64,000 nucleotides of DNA from an uncultured Muribaculaceae bacterium (lineage in GTDB: Bacteria; Bacteroidota; Bacteroidia; Bacteroidales; Muribaculaceae). Positions 52,322-61,004 of the stretch are shown in pieces. The notes beneath the pieces are model-generated. The model was not told where the DNA came from, did not search any database, and saw nothing but the letters and a program-made list of their open reading frames with translations. The position numbers were made by a program, and so were the translations under genes. Where the stretch lies: the NCBI GenBank assembly GCA_910578075.1, contig CAJTPK010000021.1:1-64000 (forward strand). Reading direction: 5' to 3'. Each line of letters starts with the position of its first letter. The stretch's first letter is position 1.

Positions 52322-53836
52322 ATGTTTGGAAATATCTTAATCTGGTTTGTAATAGTCCCCGTCATCATGATGGCAGGATTGGCATGTTGCGGCAATAGCA
52401 ATATGAAGGCAATCCGTGCGGTCATGGTGACCGGATCGACAGTTCTGCTGGCAATGGCCATCTGGCTCGTCGTGGATTTTCTGGCACTCCGCGCCTCTGG
52501 CGATACATCCGAGATGCTCTATACAGGCAGCTGGCTCTGGTATGCCCCGCTTAACATTCACCTCGCGGTTGGTGTAGACGGCATATCGGTTCTGATGCTT
52601 CTTCTTTCAGCAATCATCGTTTTCGCAGGCACATTCGCTTCATGGAAGATCGATCCGCTGCCTATGAACTTCTTCCTTTGGTTCTGTCTCCTTTCAACCG
52701 GAGTGTTCGGTTTCTTTATCTCAATAGACATGTTCACAATGTTCATGTTCTATGAGGTCGCTCTTATTCCTATGTATCTTCTTATCGGAGTATGGGGAAC
52801 AGGACGCAAAGAGTATTCGGCAATGAAGCTTACACTCATGCTTATGGGTGGCTCGGCATTCCTGATGCTCGGACTACTTGGAATTTTCTGGCATAGCGCC
52901 CCCGAAGGCGGTATGCCGACATGGAATATCCTCGAAATTTCGCACAACGCGGCTATCGATCCAAGTTGGCAGCGTCTCCTCTTCTGTTTCACATTCGTAG
53001 GATTTGGCGTTCTCGGCGCGATGTTCCCATTCCACACATGGAGTCCTGACGGTCACGCTTGCGCACCTACAGCAGTATCTATGCTTCACGCCGGCGTTCT
53101 TATGAAACTTGGAGGTTACGGATGTTTCCGTATCGCCATCTTCCTCTGCCCGCAGGCGGCTCAGGAGCTCGCATGGATCTTCATTATCCTAACCGGTATA
53201 AGCGTGGTATACGGAGCATTCTCAGCATGTGTGCAGACAGACTTGAAGTATATCAACGCATATTCGTCAGTGTCTCACTGTGGCATGGTGCTTTTTGCGA
53301 TCCTGATGCTTAACACAACGGCAATGACAGGTGGTATCCTCCAGATGTTGTCACATGGTCTGATGACGGCACTCTTCTTCGCCCTCATCGGTATGATTTA
53401 CGGTAGAACCCATACACGTGATATCAGAGAGATGGGAGGTCTGATGAAAATCATGCCTTATCTTGGAGTATGCTATATGATCGCCGGTTTCGCTTCGCTG
53501 GGTCTTCCCGGTATGTCCGGTTTCGTAGCCGAGATGACGATTTTCTTCGGTGCATTCGAAAACAATGATTTGTTCCACCGTATATTCGTGATTGCTGCAA
53601 CAACATCGATTGTTATTACAGCTGTATATATTCTGCGAGTGGTTGGAAAACTCATTCTTGGTCCGGTCAAAGACGAGCATCATCTCAAGCTTACAGACGC
53701 CACATGGTGGGAGCGCCTTTCCACAGTGACTTTGATAGCGTGTCTTGCAGGCATCGGTTTCTTCCCTAATTGGATCAACGAAACCATCCAGCATAGTTTT
53801 GCCCCGATCATCAGCGCATTGCAGAACGCGTTATAA
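52322..53836 (+). CDS. nuoM: NADH-quinone oxidoreductase subunit M
   Basis: A proton-pumping antiporter-like subunit, 504 residues, about 14 helices. 'MFMFYEVALIPMYLLIGVWG' contains the conserved Glu and 'FPFHTWSPDGHACAPTAVSMLHAGVLMKLGGYG' the discontinuous helix 7. It follows nuoL after 36 bp. Confidence 0.96.
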   Translation: MFGNILIWFVIVPVIMMAGLACCGNSNMKAIRAVMVTGSTVLLAMAIWLVVDFLALRASGDTSEMLYTGSWLWYAPLNIHLAVGVDGISVLMLLLSAIIVFAGTFASWKIDPLPMNFFLWFCLLSTGVFGFFISIDMFTMFMFYEVALIPMYLLIGVWGTGRKEYSAMKLTLMLMGGSAFLMLGLLGIFWHSAPEGGMPTWNILEISHNAAIDPSWQRLLFCFTFVGFGVLGAMFPFHTWSPDGHACAPTAVSMLHAGVLMKLGGYGCFRIAIFLCPQAAQELAWIFIILTGISVVYGAFSACVQTDLKYINAYSSVSHCGMVLFAILMLNTTAMTGGILQMLSHGLMTALFFALIGMIYGRTHTRDIREMGGLMKIMPYLGVCYMIAGFASLGLPGMSGFVAEMTIFFGAFENNDLFHRIFVIAATTSIVITAVYILRVVGKLILGPVKDEHHLKLTDATWWERLSTVTLIACLAGIGFFPNWINETIQHSFAPIISALQNAL

Positions 53837-53886
53837 ACCGGGAGAACCAAATACTTTTAGAAAAAGAGTAAAGCACAACAATAACA

Positions 53887-55329
53887 ATGGATTATTCACA
53901 ATTTGGGGCAATGTTGCCCGAGCTAATAATTCTGGGTCTCTTTCTGGTGGTGTTTTTATTTGACACCTTTTCAGGAGACGGCTCCAAGCGCTTCCTCACT
54001 CCGTTGACCACAGTGCTCTTCGGATTGGCAACGGTTGCAATCTGGATCATCCCGTCGAATGACGTGGCTGTATTCGGAGGTATGTATGTCGATGACAACG
54101 CATGCAAGGCCATGAAGGCTATTCTCAACATAGGTGTTTTCATCGTATTCCTTCAGTCTGCCAAATGGGTTGAGAGCGACGAGGTGGCAATCCGCAAGGG
54201 CGAGTTTTACGAGCTTATCCTCGTTACACTTTTCGGAATGTATCTTATGATCTCAGCGCGCCATTTCCTTCTCTTTATCATCGGTCTTGAGTCTGCTTCT
54301 CTTCCTCTTGCAGCATTGGTTGCATTTAACAAGAAGCATTATGAGAGCCATGAGGCAGCTGTGAAATATATTCTTACGGCGGTATTCTCTTCAGCGATAC
54401 TTCTGATGGGTCTGTCGTTTGTGTATGCATTCTCAAGCGGTTCACTTTATTTTGACGATATCCGTGAGCATGTAGTGGCAGGTGAAGGCAGCGGACTTAT
54501 GATCGCCGCACTCGCGTTCATGATAGCCGGTATCGGTTTCAAGCTATCGTTGGTTCCATTCCATCTTTGGACAGCGGATGTTTATCAAGGAGCACCGACG
54601 GCTATCACAAGTTATCTTTCCGTCATATCAAAGGGAGCTGCAGCATTTGCATTCTTCGTGATATTCGTTCAGGCGTTTGGTCCATTGTTCGACCACATGT
54701 GGGAATGGATGATGTATGGCGTAATAATAGCAACCATCACAGTCGGTAACCTTTTTGCGATCCGTCAGAAAAACATGAAGCGATTCATGGCTTTCTCATC
54801 AATTTCACAAGCAGGATATATCATGCTTGGAGTGATGGCAGGAGGTATCGGCCTTGCGTCTATGATGTTCTATATCTTTGTGTATATAGTTAGTAACCTC
54901 GGTGCGTTTGCAGTAATCTCAAGTATCGAGAACCAGACAGGCAAATTATCCATGGATGATTATGATGGTCTGCACAAGACCAACCCATGGTTGTCTTTCG
55001 CAATGACGCTTGCAATGTTCTCTCTCGCTGGTATACCTCCGTTTGCCGGATTCTTCAGTAAGATTCTTATCTTTACAGCAGTGACATCCACCGGTTCCAT
55101 GGCATTGTACATGCTGGTTCTTGTGGCATTGATAAATACAATCATATCACTGTTCTATTATCTGCTTGTAGTGAAGGCAATCTGGATTAAACCGGGTGAG
55201 GCAAAAATAGAGGCATTCCGCAGTGCGTGTGGAGAACGTATCGCACTTTGGGTTTGCGTTGCTGGTATAGTGTTTGCAGGTCTCGTTCCTTACATCTACG
55301 AGTATTGCGTCAAAGCGGTCTTAGGATAA
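53887..55329 (+). CDS. nuoN: NADH-quinone oxidoreductase subunit N
   Basis: The third antiporter-like pumping subunit, 480 residues. 'FIIGLESASLPLAALVAF' holds the conserved Glu, and 'FKLSLVPFHLWTADVYQGAPTAITSYLSVISKGAA' is the pumping half-channel block. It is the last gene of the super-operon, followed 31 bp later by a strong terminator. Confidence 0.96.
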   Translation: MDYSQFGAMLPELIILGLFLVVFLFDTFSGDGSKRFLTPLTTVLFGLATVAIWIIPSNDVAVFGGMYVDDNACKAMKAILNIGVFIVFLQSAKWVESDEVAIRKGEFYELILVTLFGMYLMISARHFLLFIIGLESASLPLAALVAFNKKHYESHEAAVKYILTAVFSSAILLMGLSFVYAFSSGSLYFDDIREHVVAGEGSGLMIAALAFMIAGIGFKLSLVPFHLWTADVYQGAPTAITSYLSVISKGAAAFAFFVIFVQAFGPLFDHMWEWMMYGVIIATITVGNLFAIRQKNMKRFMAFSSISQAGYIMLGVMAGGIGLASMMFYIFVYIVSNLGAFAVISSIENQTGKLSMDDYDGLHKTNPWLSFAMTLAMFSLAGIPPFAGFFSKILIFTAVTSTGSMALYMLVLVALINTIISLFYYLLVVKAIWIKPGEAKIEAFRSACGERIALWVCVAGIVFAGLVPYIYEYCVKAVLG

Positions 55330-55360
55330 GAAAAGATATAAACCACTACCGATATAGTTA

Positions 55361-55402
55361 TTTGGGTCCGATATGCAGTATCGGACCCAAATCTTTTATT
55401 TT
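55361..55402 (+). terminator. Terminator of the nuo-atp super-operon
   Basis: A perfect 13-bp stem (55361-55373 with 55379-55391), a 5-nt loop TGCAG, then TCTTTTATTTTA. It is the only strong terminator seen between 37.8 and 55.4 kb. Confidence 0.9.
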
Positions 55403-55578
55403 ATCATATGAAAATTTTTTCTATTCGCTAAACTTTTTTCAGCGGGTAGTGTTTTATAGATATAAAGAAAATCGTTTCATGATGTTAGGTTAGTTCGAAA
55501 AAGTATTATGGAAAACACGAGAATGCGGCTGGTTGCGAAACCGGCCGCATTCGCGTCATAGGGTGTATAAGCGGCTAT

Positions 55579-55650
55579 GCGTGATTAAAATTTTTACCGG
55601 ATATCAATAAAATAATTATTGGTGTCGTCAGGTAAAAAATTTAATCACGC
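55579..55650 (+). repeat. 20-bp inverted repeat with 32-nt loop
   Basis: GCGTGATTAAAATTTTTACC at 55579-55598 is matched in reverse complement at 55631-55650 with one mismatch. The loop holds TTTACCGGATATC and an A/T-rich stretch. The right arm runs directly into the left end of the next element. Confidence 0.8.
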
Positions 55651-55841
55651 AGAGTCGCAGAGTCGCAAAGGTTTTATGACGCTAAATGCGGCGCGGAGGT
55701 CGTTACCACTCCTGATGAGGCGCAGAGTCTGACGCACCTGCTCCGCGCCTTTGTCTAAATCGCCACGCGATTCTCTGTGATCTTTATCTCCATCACCGGG
55801 GTTGCTAAATTAAACTTTGCGATTTTGCGGCTCTGCGTGAT
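55644..55841. repeat. 198-bp element with imperfect 27-bp terminal inverted repeats
   Basis: The left end (55644-55670) and the reverse complement of the right end (55815-55841) agree at 24 of 27 positions; both start with ATCACGCAGAG and end with TCGCAAAG. The left end contains the 8-bp unit GCAGAGTC twice in tandem. Inside, GGCGCGGAG (55690-55698) pairs with CTCCGCGCC (55741-55749). There is no coding capacity. It looks like a small non-autonomous mobile or REP-like element; similar 'CGCAGAG' end sequences are, as I recall, common intergenic repeats in several bacterial groups. Confidence 0.6.
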
Positions 55842-56035
55842 GTTTGACCATATTGTAGAGCTTGTTAAGGTTTAAATTCCGATATGTATGATTGTTATGC
55901 ATATTTACCGGACAGCAACATAAAATAATAGGGAATGAGGATAATTTGGATGTGAAGCGTAGTATATTATATATTCATTTTGTTTAAAAATTGTTGCAAG
56001 TTGATAAATTATATTTTATAACATACAAATGGAAG

Positions 56036-56066
56036 TTGCATTTGTTGAAAGTATGAAGTAACTTTG
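56036..56066 (+). promoter_or_regulatory. Promoter of the glycogen gene cluster
   Basis: TTG at 56036-56038, a 20-bp spacer, TAACTTTG at 56059-56066. The start near 56073 gives a leader of about 124 nt containing a small hairpin (ACGATT ... AATCGT, about 56083-56100). Confidence 0.75.
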
Positions 56067-56196
56067 TAGAATAACGATGCAAACGATTTATAATAATCGT
56101 GAATATACACTTATCACCCTGGCATTACCCTCCTCAGCTATGATGATAACTATAGCGTTTAAATGAAAATTATAACCCGCATAATCAATTTATGTC

Positions 56197-58161
56197 ATGA
56201 GCTATCTTAAGTTTGACAAGAACCTGATGATCAATCTGGAGCAGAGTCTTCCCAAGGAGATGCTTCGCACCAACAAGTCGGGGGCTTATCATTGTACGAC
56301 CATAGTCGGTTGCAACACCCGCAAGCAACATGGTCTGCTTGTGATACCGATTCCTGAGATGGATGACAAGGCACATGTGCTATTGTCATCGCTCGATGAG
56401 TCGGTTATCCAGCATGGAGCCTCTTTCAATCTTGGTCTGCATCAATATGGTGACAATGTGTTCAGTCCGAATGGTCACAAATACATCCGGGAATTCAATT
56501 GTGAAAATGTGCCCGTGATGACTTTCCGAGTGGGAGGAGTTGTACTGACAAAGGAGAAGGTGTTTATCTCGCATGAAAACCGCATCCTTATAAAATATAC
56601 GCTTGTCGAAGCGCATTCGCCGACAACCCTGCGTTTCCGTCCGATGCTTGCTTTTCGTAACGCCAATGATCTTTGCGTGGAGAATAGCGCGATCAACAAA
56701 GAGGTTAAACTGACAGAGAATGGAATTTCAACGTGTCTGTATGACGGATATCCGGATCTTTACATGCAGTTTAACAAACCCGTGGAGTGGGTGAATGACG
56801 GTCACTGGTATAAGGGTATAGAATATACGAAAGACAAGGTAAGAGGTATCCCTTACAAGGAGGATCTTTGGGTGCCGGGATATTTCGAACTTCCAATCAA
56901 AAAAGGGGAGTCGATCATATTTTCGGCCTCTACATATGAGTGCAAGCCAAAGAGCTTTGTGAAGACATACGAGGAAGAACTGACGACGCGCACATGCCGC
57001 ACAAGTTTCTTCAACTGTCTTAAGAATTCAGCAAAGCAATTTTATCTAAAGAATGACCGTGGCACATACATAATGGCAGGTTATCCTTGGTATAACGTGA
57101 GAGCAAGAGACGAGATCATGGCTCTCCCCGGTTGTACGCTTGCAATCAACCACGAACAGGATTATTTTGATATCCTCGACACGTTCCTTAAAGCCTTGTT
57201 CAAATATATCGACAAGGGGGAGAAGGATCCTACTATCGGTGAAATTGATTTGCCGGATATTCCATTGTGGACAGTGTGGGCAATCCAGCAGTTCCGTCGT
57301 CATTCTGATTCAAATGAATGCAGAAAGCGTTATGGCGATGCTGTAAGAAGAATTGTGGAGGATGTGAGAGGCGAGAGAATACGTAATCTCAAGCTTAACC
57401 ACAATGGTTTGGTGTCATCCAATGGTCAGAATACACCTGTTACATGGCTGTCAGCTTCCATCAATGGCAAGCCGATCATACCACGAACAGGATATATCCT
57501 TGAGTTCAATGCATTATGGTATAATGCATTGAAGTTCCTGATATCGCTTTATGAGAATGAGAAAGGTGAAGAGGCATACATCACAGAGCTGAATGAGCTT
57601 GCAGATAAAATAAAAGTATCATTCCTTGACACATTCCTCAATGACTACGGATATCTTTACGATTATGTGAACGGAAGCTATACTGATCTTGAGGTTCGTC
57701 CCAATCTTGCGATAGCCATAGGTCTCGAGTATTCACCGCTTGACCGTAGGCAGCGTAAGAGCGTTCTTGATCTGTGCACCCGTGAGTTGCTTACCCCTAA
57801 AGGTCTTCGTTCGCTCAGCCCGAAAAGTTTCGCGTATAATCCCACATATGTTGGTAATCCCATAGAGCGAGAGTATGCTGTGCATCTCGGTCCGGCACGC
57901 CCCTGGCTCTTCGGATTCTATGCTGACGCATACTTCAAGGTGTTTGGACTTTCCGGTCTTTCTTTCATAGAAAGGATGCTCATTGGATATGAAGATGAGA
58001 TGACAGAGGGATGTATCGGTTCTTTGTCGGAGATGTATGACGGTAATCCACCATACACAGGACGAGGAGCTGTCAGCACCGCTAAGAATGTCGGAGAGAT
58101 TCTGCGCACCATCAAGACCGTGAAACAAATGACAAAACTTCTAACCGCTCAAAGCGAATAA
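56197..58161 (+). CDS. Glycogen debranching enzyme, GH133 type
   Basis: A cytoplasmic amylo-alpha-1,6-glucosidase-like enzyme, 654 residues. The N-terminal beta domain ('TNKSGAYHCTTIVGCNTRKQHGLLV', about residues 25-50) is the bacterial/archaeal GDE N-terminal domain. The C-terminal (alpha/alpha)6 barrel has 'AGYPWYNVRARDEIMALPG', 'RPNLAIAIGLEYSPL' and 'LGPARPWLFGFYADAY'. It removes alpha-1,6 branches from stored glycogen. It is followed after 11 bp by a GT4 gene and then GH57, the usual Bacteroidetes storage-polysaccharide trio. Confidence 0.92.
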   Translation: MSYLKFDKNLMINLEQSLPKEMLRTNKSGAYHCTTIVGCNTRKQHGLLVIPIPEMDDKAHVLLSSLDESVIQHGASFNLGLHQYGDNVFSPNGHKYIREFNCENVPVMTFRVGGVVLTKEKVFISHENRILIKYTLVEAHSPTTLRFRPMLAFRNANDLCVENSAINKEVKLTENGISTCLYDGYPDLYMQFNKPVEWVNDGHWYKGIEYTKDKVRGIPYKEDLWVPGYFELPIKKGESIIFSASTYECKPKSFVKTYEEELTTRTCRTSFFNCLKNSAKQFYLKNDRGTYIMAGYPWYNVRARDEIMALPGCTLAINHEQDYFDILDTFLKALFKYIDKGEKDPTIGEIDLPDIPLWTVWAIQQFRRHSDSNECRKRYGDAVRRIVEDVRGERIRNLKLNHNGLVSSNGQNTPVTWLSASINGKPIIPRTGYILEFNALWYNALKFLISLYENEKGEEAYITELNELADKIKVSFLDTFLNDYGYLYDYVNGSYTDLEVRPNLAIAIGLEYSPLDRRQRKSVLDLCTRELLTPKGLRSLSPKSFAYNPTYVGNPIEREYAVHLGPARPWLFGFYADAYFKVFGLSGLSFIERMLIGYEDEMTEGCIGSLSEMYDGNPPYTGRGAVSTAKNVGEILRTIKTVKQMTKLLTAQSE

Positions 58162-58172
58162 AAGAATAACAG

Positions 58173-59438
58173 ATGAAAGCATTAATGTTTGGATGGGAGT
58201 TTCCTCCCCACATCCTCGGAGGATTGGGAACGGCGAGCTATGGTCTGACCAAAGGTATGCACGCCAACGGCGATATGGAGATCTCCTTCGTTATTCCCAA
58301 GCCCTGGGGCGATGAAGAGAAGGGTTTCGCGAATATCATCGGTGCTTGCAACACGCCGGTTGCATGGCGAGATGTCAATTGGGATTATGTACAGAACCGC
58401 ATAGGTAATGTTATGGATCCGCAGATGTATTTCAACCTGAGGGACCACATATATGCCGATTTCAATTACATGCGTCTGAACGATCTCGGATGTATAGAAT
58501 TCTCAGGACGTTACCCGGACAATATTCTTGAGGAGATAAACAATTATTCAATTGTTGCAGGTGTGATCGCCCGTACGGTTCCATGTGATGTGATTCATTC
58601 ACATGACTGGCTGACATATCCGGCTGGTATACATGCTAAGAATGTTACCGGAAAACCTCTGGTTATACACGTGCATGCCTCTGAGTTTGACCGCTCGAGA
58701 GGAAAGCCGAATCCTACTGTGTTTGGAATAGAGAAAGACGGTATGAATAATGCCGATCATATCATAACAGTATCAAATCTTACAAGAAAGACGGTAATTG
58801 AGAAATATGGAATAGATCCTGCCAAGGTAACAACGGTGCATAATGCCGTGATACCTCTTAGCGATGATCTTCTCAATCTCAAACGTCGCGAAGGCAAGGA
58901 TAAGGTGATAACATTCCTTGGCCGAATCACAATGCAGAAAGGTCCGGAGTATTTCGTCGAGGCAGCTGCAAAGGTTCTTCAGAAGAATAAGAATGTGAGG
59001 TTTGTCATGGCTGGTGGTGGAGATATGGAGGCAGCTATGATTCGTCTTGCCGCAAAACGCAATATAGCTGATCGATTCCATTTTACCGGTTTCTTGCGTG
59101 GCAAGGAGGTTTATCAGATGTTCCGTGATTCTGATGTTTACGTAATGCCTTCAGTTTCGGAGCCGTTTGGTATATCGCCTCTTGAGGCAATGGAGATGGG
59201 TGTTCCTTCAATTATCTCCAAGCAGAGTGGTTGTGCTGAGATTCTTGACAATGTCATCAAAACCGACTATTGGGATATCGATGCAATGGCGGATGCCATG
59301 CATGCATTGGTTTCCTATCCTGCGCTGCATAATGAACTGCGCGACAAGGGTATCGAGGAAATTCATCAGATCACTTGGGAAAAAGCCGGCAAGAAAGTGA
59401 TTGACATTTATAAGAATGTGATCGCCAACAGGCATTGA
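58173..59438 (+). CDS. GT4-family glycosyltransferase, probable glycogen synthase
   Basis: A 421-residue GT-B-fold enzyme. The N-terminal 'FGWEFPPHILGGLGTASYGLTKGM' carries the glycine-rich acceptor loop, and the C-terminal donor domain has 'GRITMQKGPEYF' and the E-x7-E motif in 'SEPFGISPLEAMEMG' near residue 330. It is probably a sugar-nucleotide-dependent glycogen synthase, judged from its place between debranching enzyme and GH57. It could instead make another alpha-glucan. Confidence 0.85.
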   Translation: MKALMFGWEFPPHILGGLGTASYGLTKGMHANGDMEISFVIPKPWGDEEKGFANIIGACNTPVAWRDVNWDYVQNRIGNVMDPQMYFNLRDHIYADFNYMRLNDLGCIEFSGRYPDNILEEINNYSIVAGVIARTVPCDVIHSHDWLTYPAGIHAKNVTGKPLVIHVHASEFDRSRGKPNPTVFGIEKDGMNNADHIITVSNLTRKTVIEKYGIDPAKVTTVHNAVIPLSDDLLNLKRREGKDKVITFLGRITMQKGPEYFVEAAAKVLQKNKNVRFVMAGGGDMEAAMIRLAAKRNIADRFHFTGFLRGKEVYQMFRDSDVYVMPSVSEPFGISPLEAMEMGVPSIISKQSGCAEILDNVIKTDYWDIDAMADAMHALVSYPALHNELRDKGIEEIHQITWEKAGKKVIDIYKNVIANRH

Positions 59439-59503
59439 GTCGAAGTATGATTCAAATGCAAAATGTTAGTTTAGAATATTAATCAATTTTAAAATAATCA
59501 GAT

Positions 59504-60928
59504 ATGAAGTCAGTTTGCTTCTATTTCAAGATACATCAGCCATACCGTCTGAAACGTTACCGTTTTTTTGATATCGGTAATGACCACTATTATTATGATG
59601 ATTTCGCCGATGACGAAATAATTACCCGCGTTGCCCAGAATTCTTATATCCCGATGGCAGATACTCTGCTTGAGATGATAAAGAACAGCAATAATGAGTT
59701 CAAATGCGCGATAAGCATCTCCGGCACTGCAATCGAGCAGCTGCAGATGTATGTTCCTGAATATATCGACAAGCTCCGTCAGCTTGCTGACACCGGTTGC
59801 GTTGAATTCCTTTCCGGCACTTATTCACATTCACTGGCATCGCTTGAGGATCCTGAGGAATTCCTTCGCGAAGTCAAGGCTCATGACGATTTGATTTTCC
59901 GTCTGTTTGGTCAGCGTCCTTCCGTCTTCGCAAACACCGAGCTTATATATGATGACGATATAGCCATGCTTGTGGCTTCAATGGGCTTCAAAACAGCGCT
60001 CACAGATGGTGCGAAGCATATCCTCGGATGGAAATCACCGAACTATGTATATCGTGCCGCCACGGCTCCGGATCTCAAATTGCTTCTCACAAATGACAAG
60101 CTTGCTGAGGATGTGTCAATGAATTTCAATAATCCTGAATGGGATGAATATCCGCTTACCGCTGACAAGTATGTGAACTGGATTGCATCCTTGCCGGCAG
60201 AGGAGCAGGTTGTGAATCTGCTTATGAGCATGGATACATTCGGCTCTTTCCTTCCTGCCGGAACCGGAATCTTTGAATTCATGAAAGCTCTTCCAGCCTT
60301 CGGTAAGGAGAAGGGTATACGGTTCACGACACCTTCGGAGGCTGTTGCCAAACTCAAACCTGTAGATGAGCTGTCAATACCTTATCCGATTTCAGGTATA
60401 GATGAGGCGCGTGACGTTTCTGCATGGAAAGGTAATGAATTGCAGAGAGAAGCTTTGCGAAAACTTTATGCAGTGGCAGAACGTGTTAGTCTTTGTGACG
60501 ACCGTCGTCTGAAACAGGATTGGGAGTATTTGCAGAGCAGCGACCATTTCTATTATATGAGCACTAAGAATATGGCAGATGGAGCATCTCATGCCGCATT
60601 CAGTCCTTATGATTCACCGTTTGCGGCATTCACAAACTATATGAATGTGCTTGCAGACTTCCTTGTCAGAGTGGAGGAACAGTATCCTGAGTCAATCGAC
60701 AATGAAGAGCTGAACTCATTGCTTCTGACTATACGTAATCAGGCGGCAGAGATCACTTCTCTCAAGAAAGAGGTGACATCGCTCCGCACAGATATGGAGA
60801 ACAGAGAGGAAGCTGTTGCAGAAACGGAGAAAGCTCCTAAGAAAGCGCCGGCTAAGAGAGGTCCTAAGGCAGGAACAAAGAAAGCGGCAGCGAAGAAAAC
60901 GAAATCAGCAGAAGATTCAGCTGAATAA
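59504..60928 (+). CDS. GH57 family glycoside hydrolase with Lys/Ala-rich tail
   Basis: An alpha-glucan-active enzyme of 474 residues without signal peptide. The GH57 barrel starts with the 'IHQPYR' motif (His11). The nucleophile is Glu146 in 'FANTELIYD' and the acid/base Asp244 in 'LMSMDTFG'. GH57 members hydrolyse or transfer alpha-1,4 links, or act as branching enzymes, so the activity is not fixed by sequence alone. After the catalytic part come a short coiled coil (about 413-432) and a Lys/Ala/Pro-rich tail (about 442-474, 'KAPKKAPAKRGPKAGTKKAA'), like a histone-H1 tail. Confidence 0.88.
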   Translation: MKSVCFYFKIHQPYRLKRYRFFDIGNDHYYYDDFADDEIITRVAQNSYIPMADTLLEMIKNSNNEFKCAISISGTAIEQLQMYVPEYIDKLRQLADTGCVEFLSGTYSHSLASLEDPEEFLREVKAHDDLIFRLFGQRPSVFANTELIYDDDIAMLVASMGFKTALTDGAKHILGWKSPNYVYRAATAPDLKLLLTNDKLAEDVSMNFNNPEWDEYPLTADKYVNWIASLPAEEQVVNLLMSMDTFGSFLPAGTGIFEFMKALPAFGKEKGIRFTTPSEAVAKLKPVDELSIPYPISGIDEARDVSAWKGNELQREALRKLYAVAERVSLCDDRRLKQDWEYLQSSDHFYYMSTKNMADGASHAAFSPYDSPFAAFTNYMNVLADFLVRVEEQYPESIDNEELNSLLLTIRNQAAEITSLKKEVTSLRTDMENREEAVAETEKAPKKAPAKRGPKAGTKKAAAKKTKSAEDSAE

Positions 60929-60940
60929 ATATTATTTAAA

Positions 60941-60990
60941 CATCAGGAGGGACTCCACCGTCAGGCAGGGTCCCTCCTGATGATTATTTT
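60941..60990 (+). terminator. Terminator of the glycogen gene cluster
   Basis: A perfect 13-bp stem (60941-60953 with 60970-60982), a 16-nt loop, then ATTATTTTA. It lies 12 bp past the GH57 stop codon. Confidence 0.85.
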
Positions 60991-61004
60991 AGAGTCTCAT
61001 AATC

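Larger units (their letters stand above)
55403..56035. other. Gene-free region rich in inverted repeats
   Basis: About 630 bp with no credible coding frame on either strand. From left to right it holds a 13-bp GC-rich hairpin at 55522-55551 (one G:T wobble, no U-tract on the plus side), a 20-bp inverted repeat at 55579-55650, an element with imperfect 27-bp inverted ends at 55644-55841, and an ATTTACCGGACAGC motif at 55903. The middle 200 bp are more GC-rich than their surroundings. The last part is A/T-rich and leads into the promoter at 56036. Confidence 0.7.

Noticed and set aside
55522..55551. GC-rich 13-bp hairpin as a second terminator of the nuo-atp unit
   Set aside because: No T-run follows on the plus strand and only a weak one on the minus strand; the true terminator is at 55361. 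It is more likely part of the repeat-rich spacer.
55644..55841. CRISPR-like array from the repeated GCAGAGTC units
   Set aside because: The units are an 8-bp direct tandem without spacers and the larger repeats are inverted, so this is not a CRISPR array.
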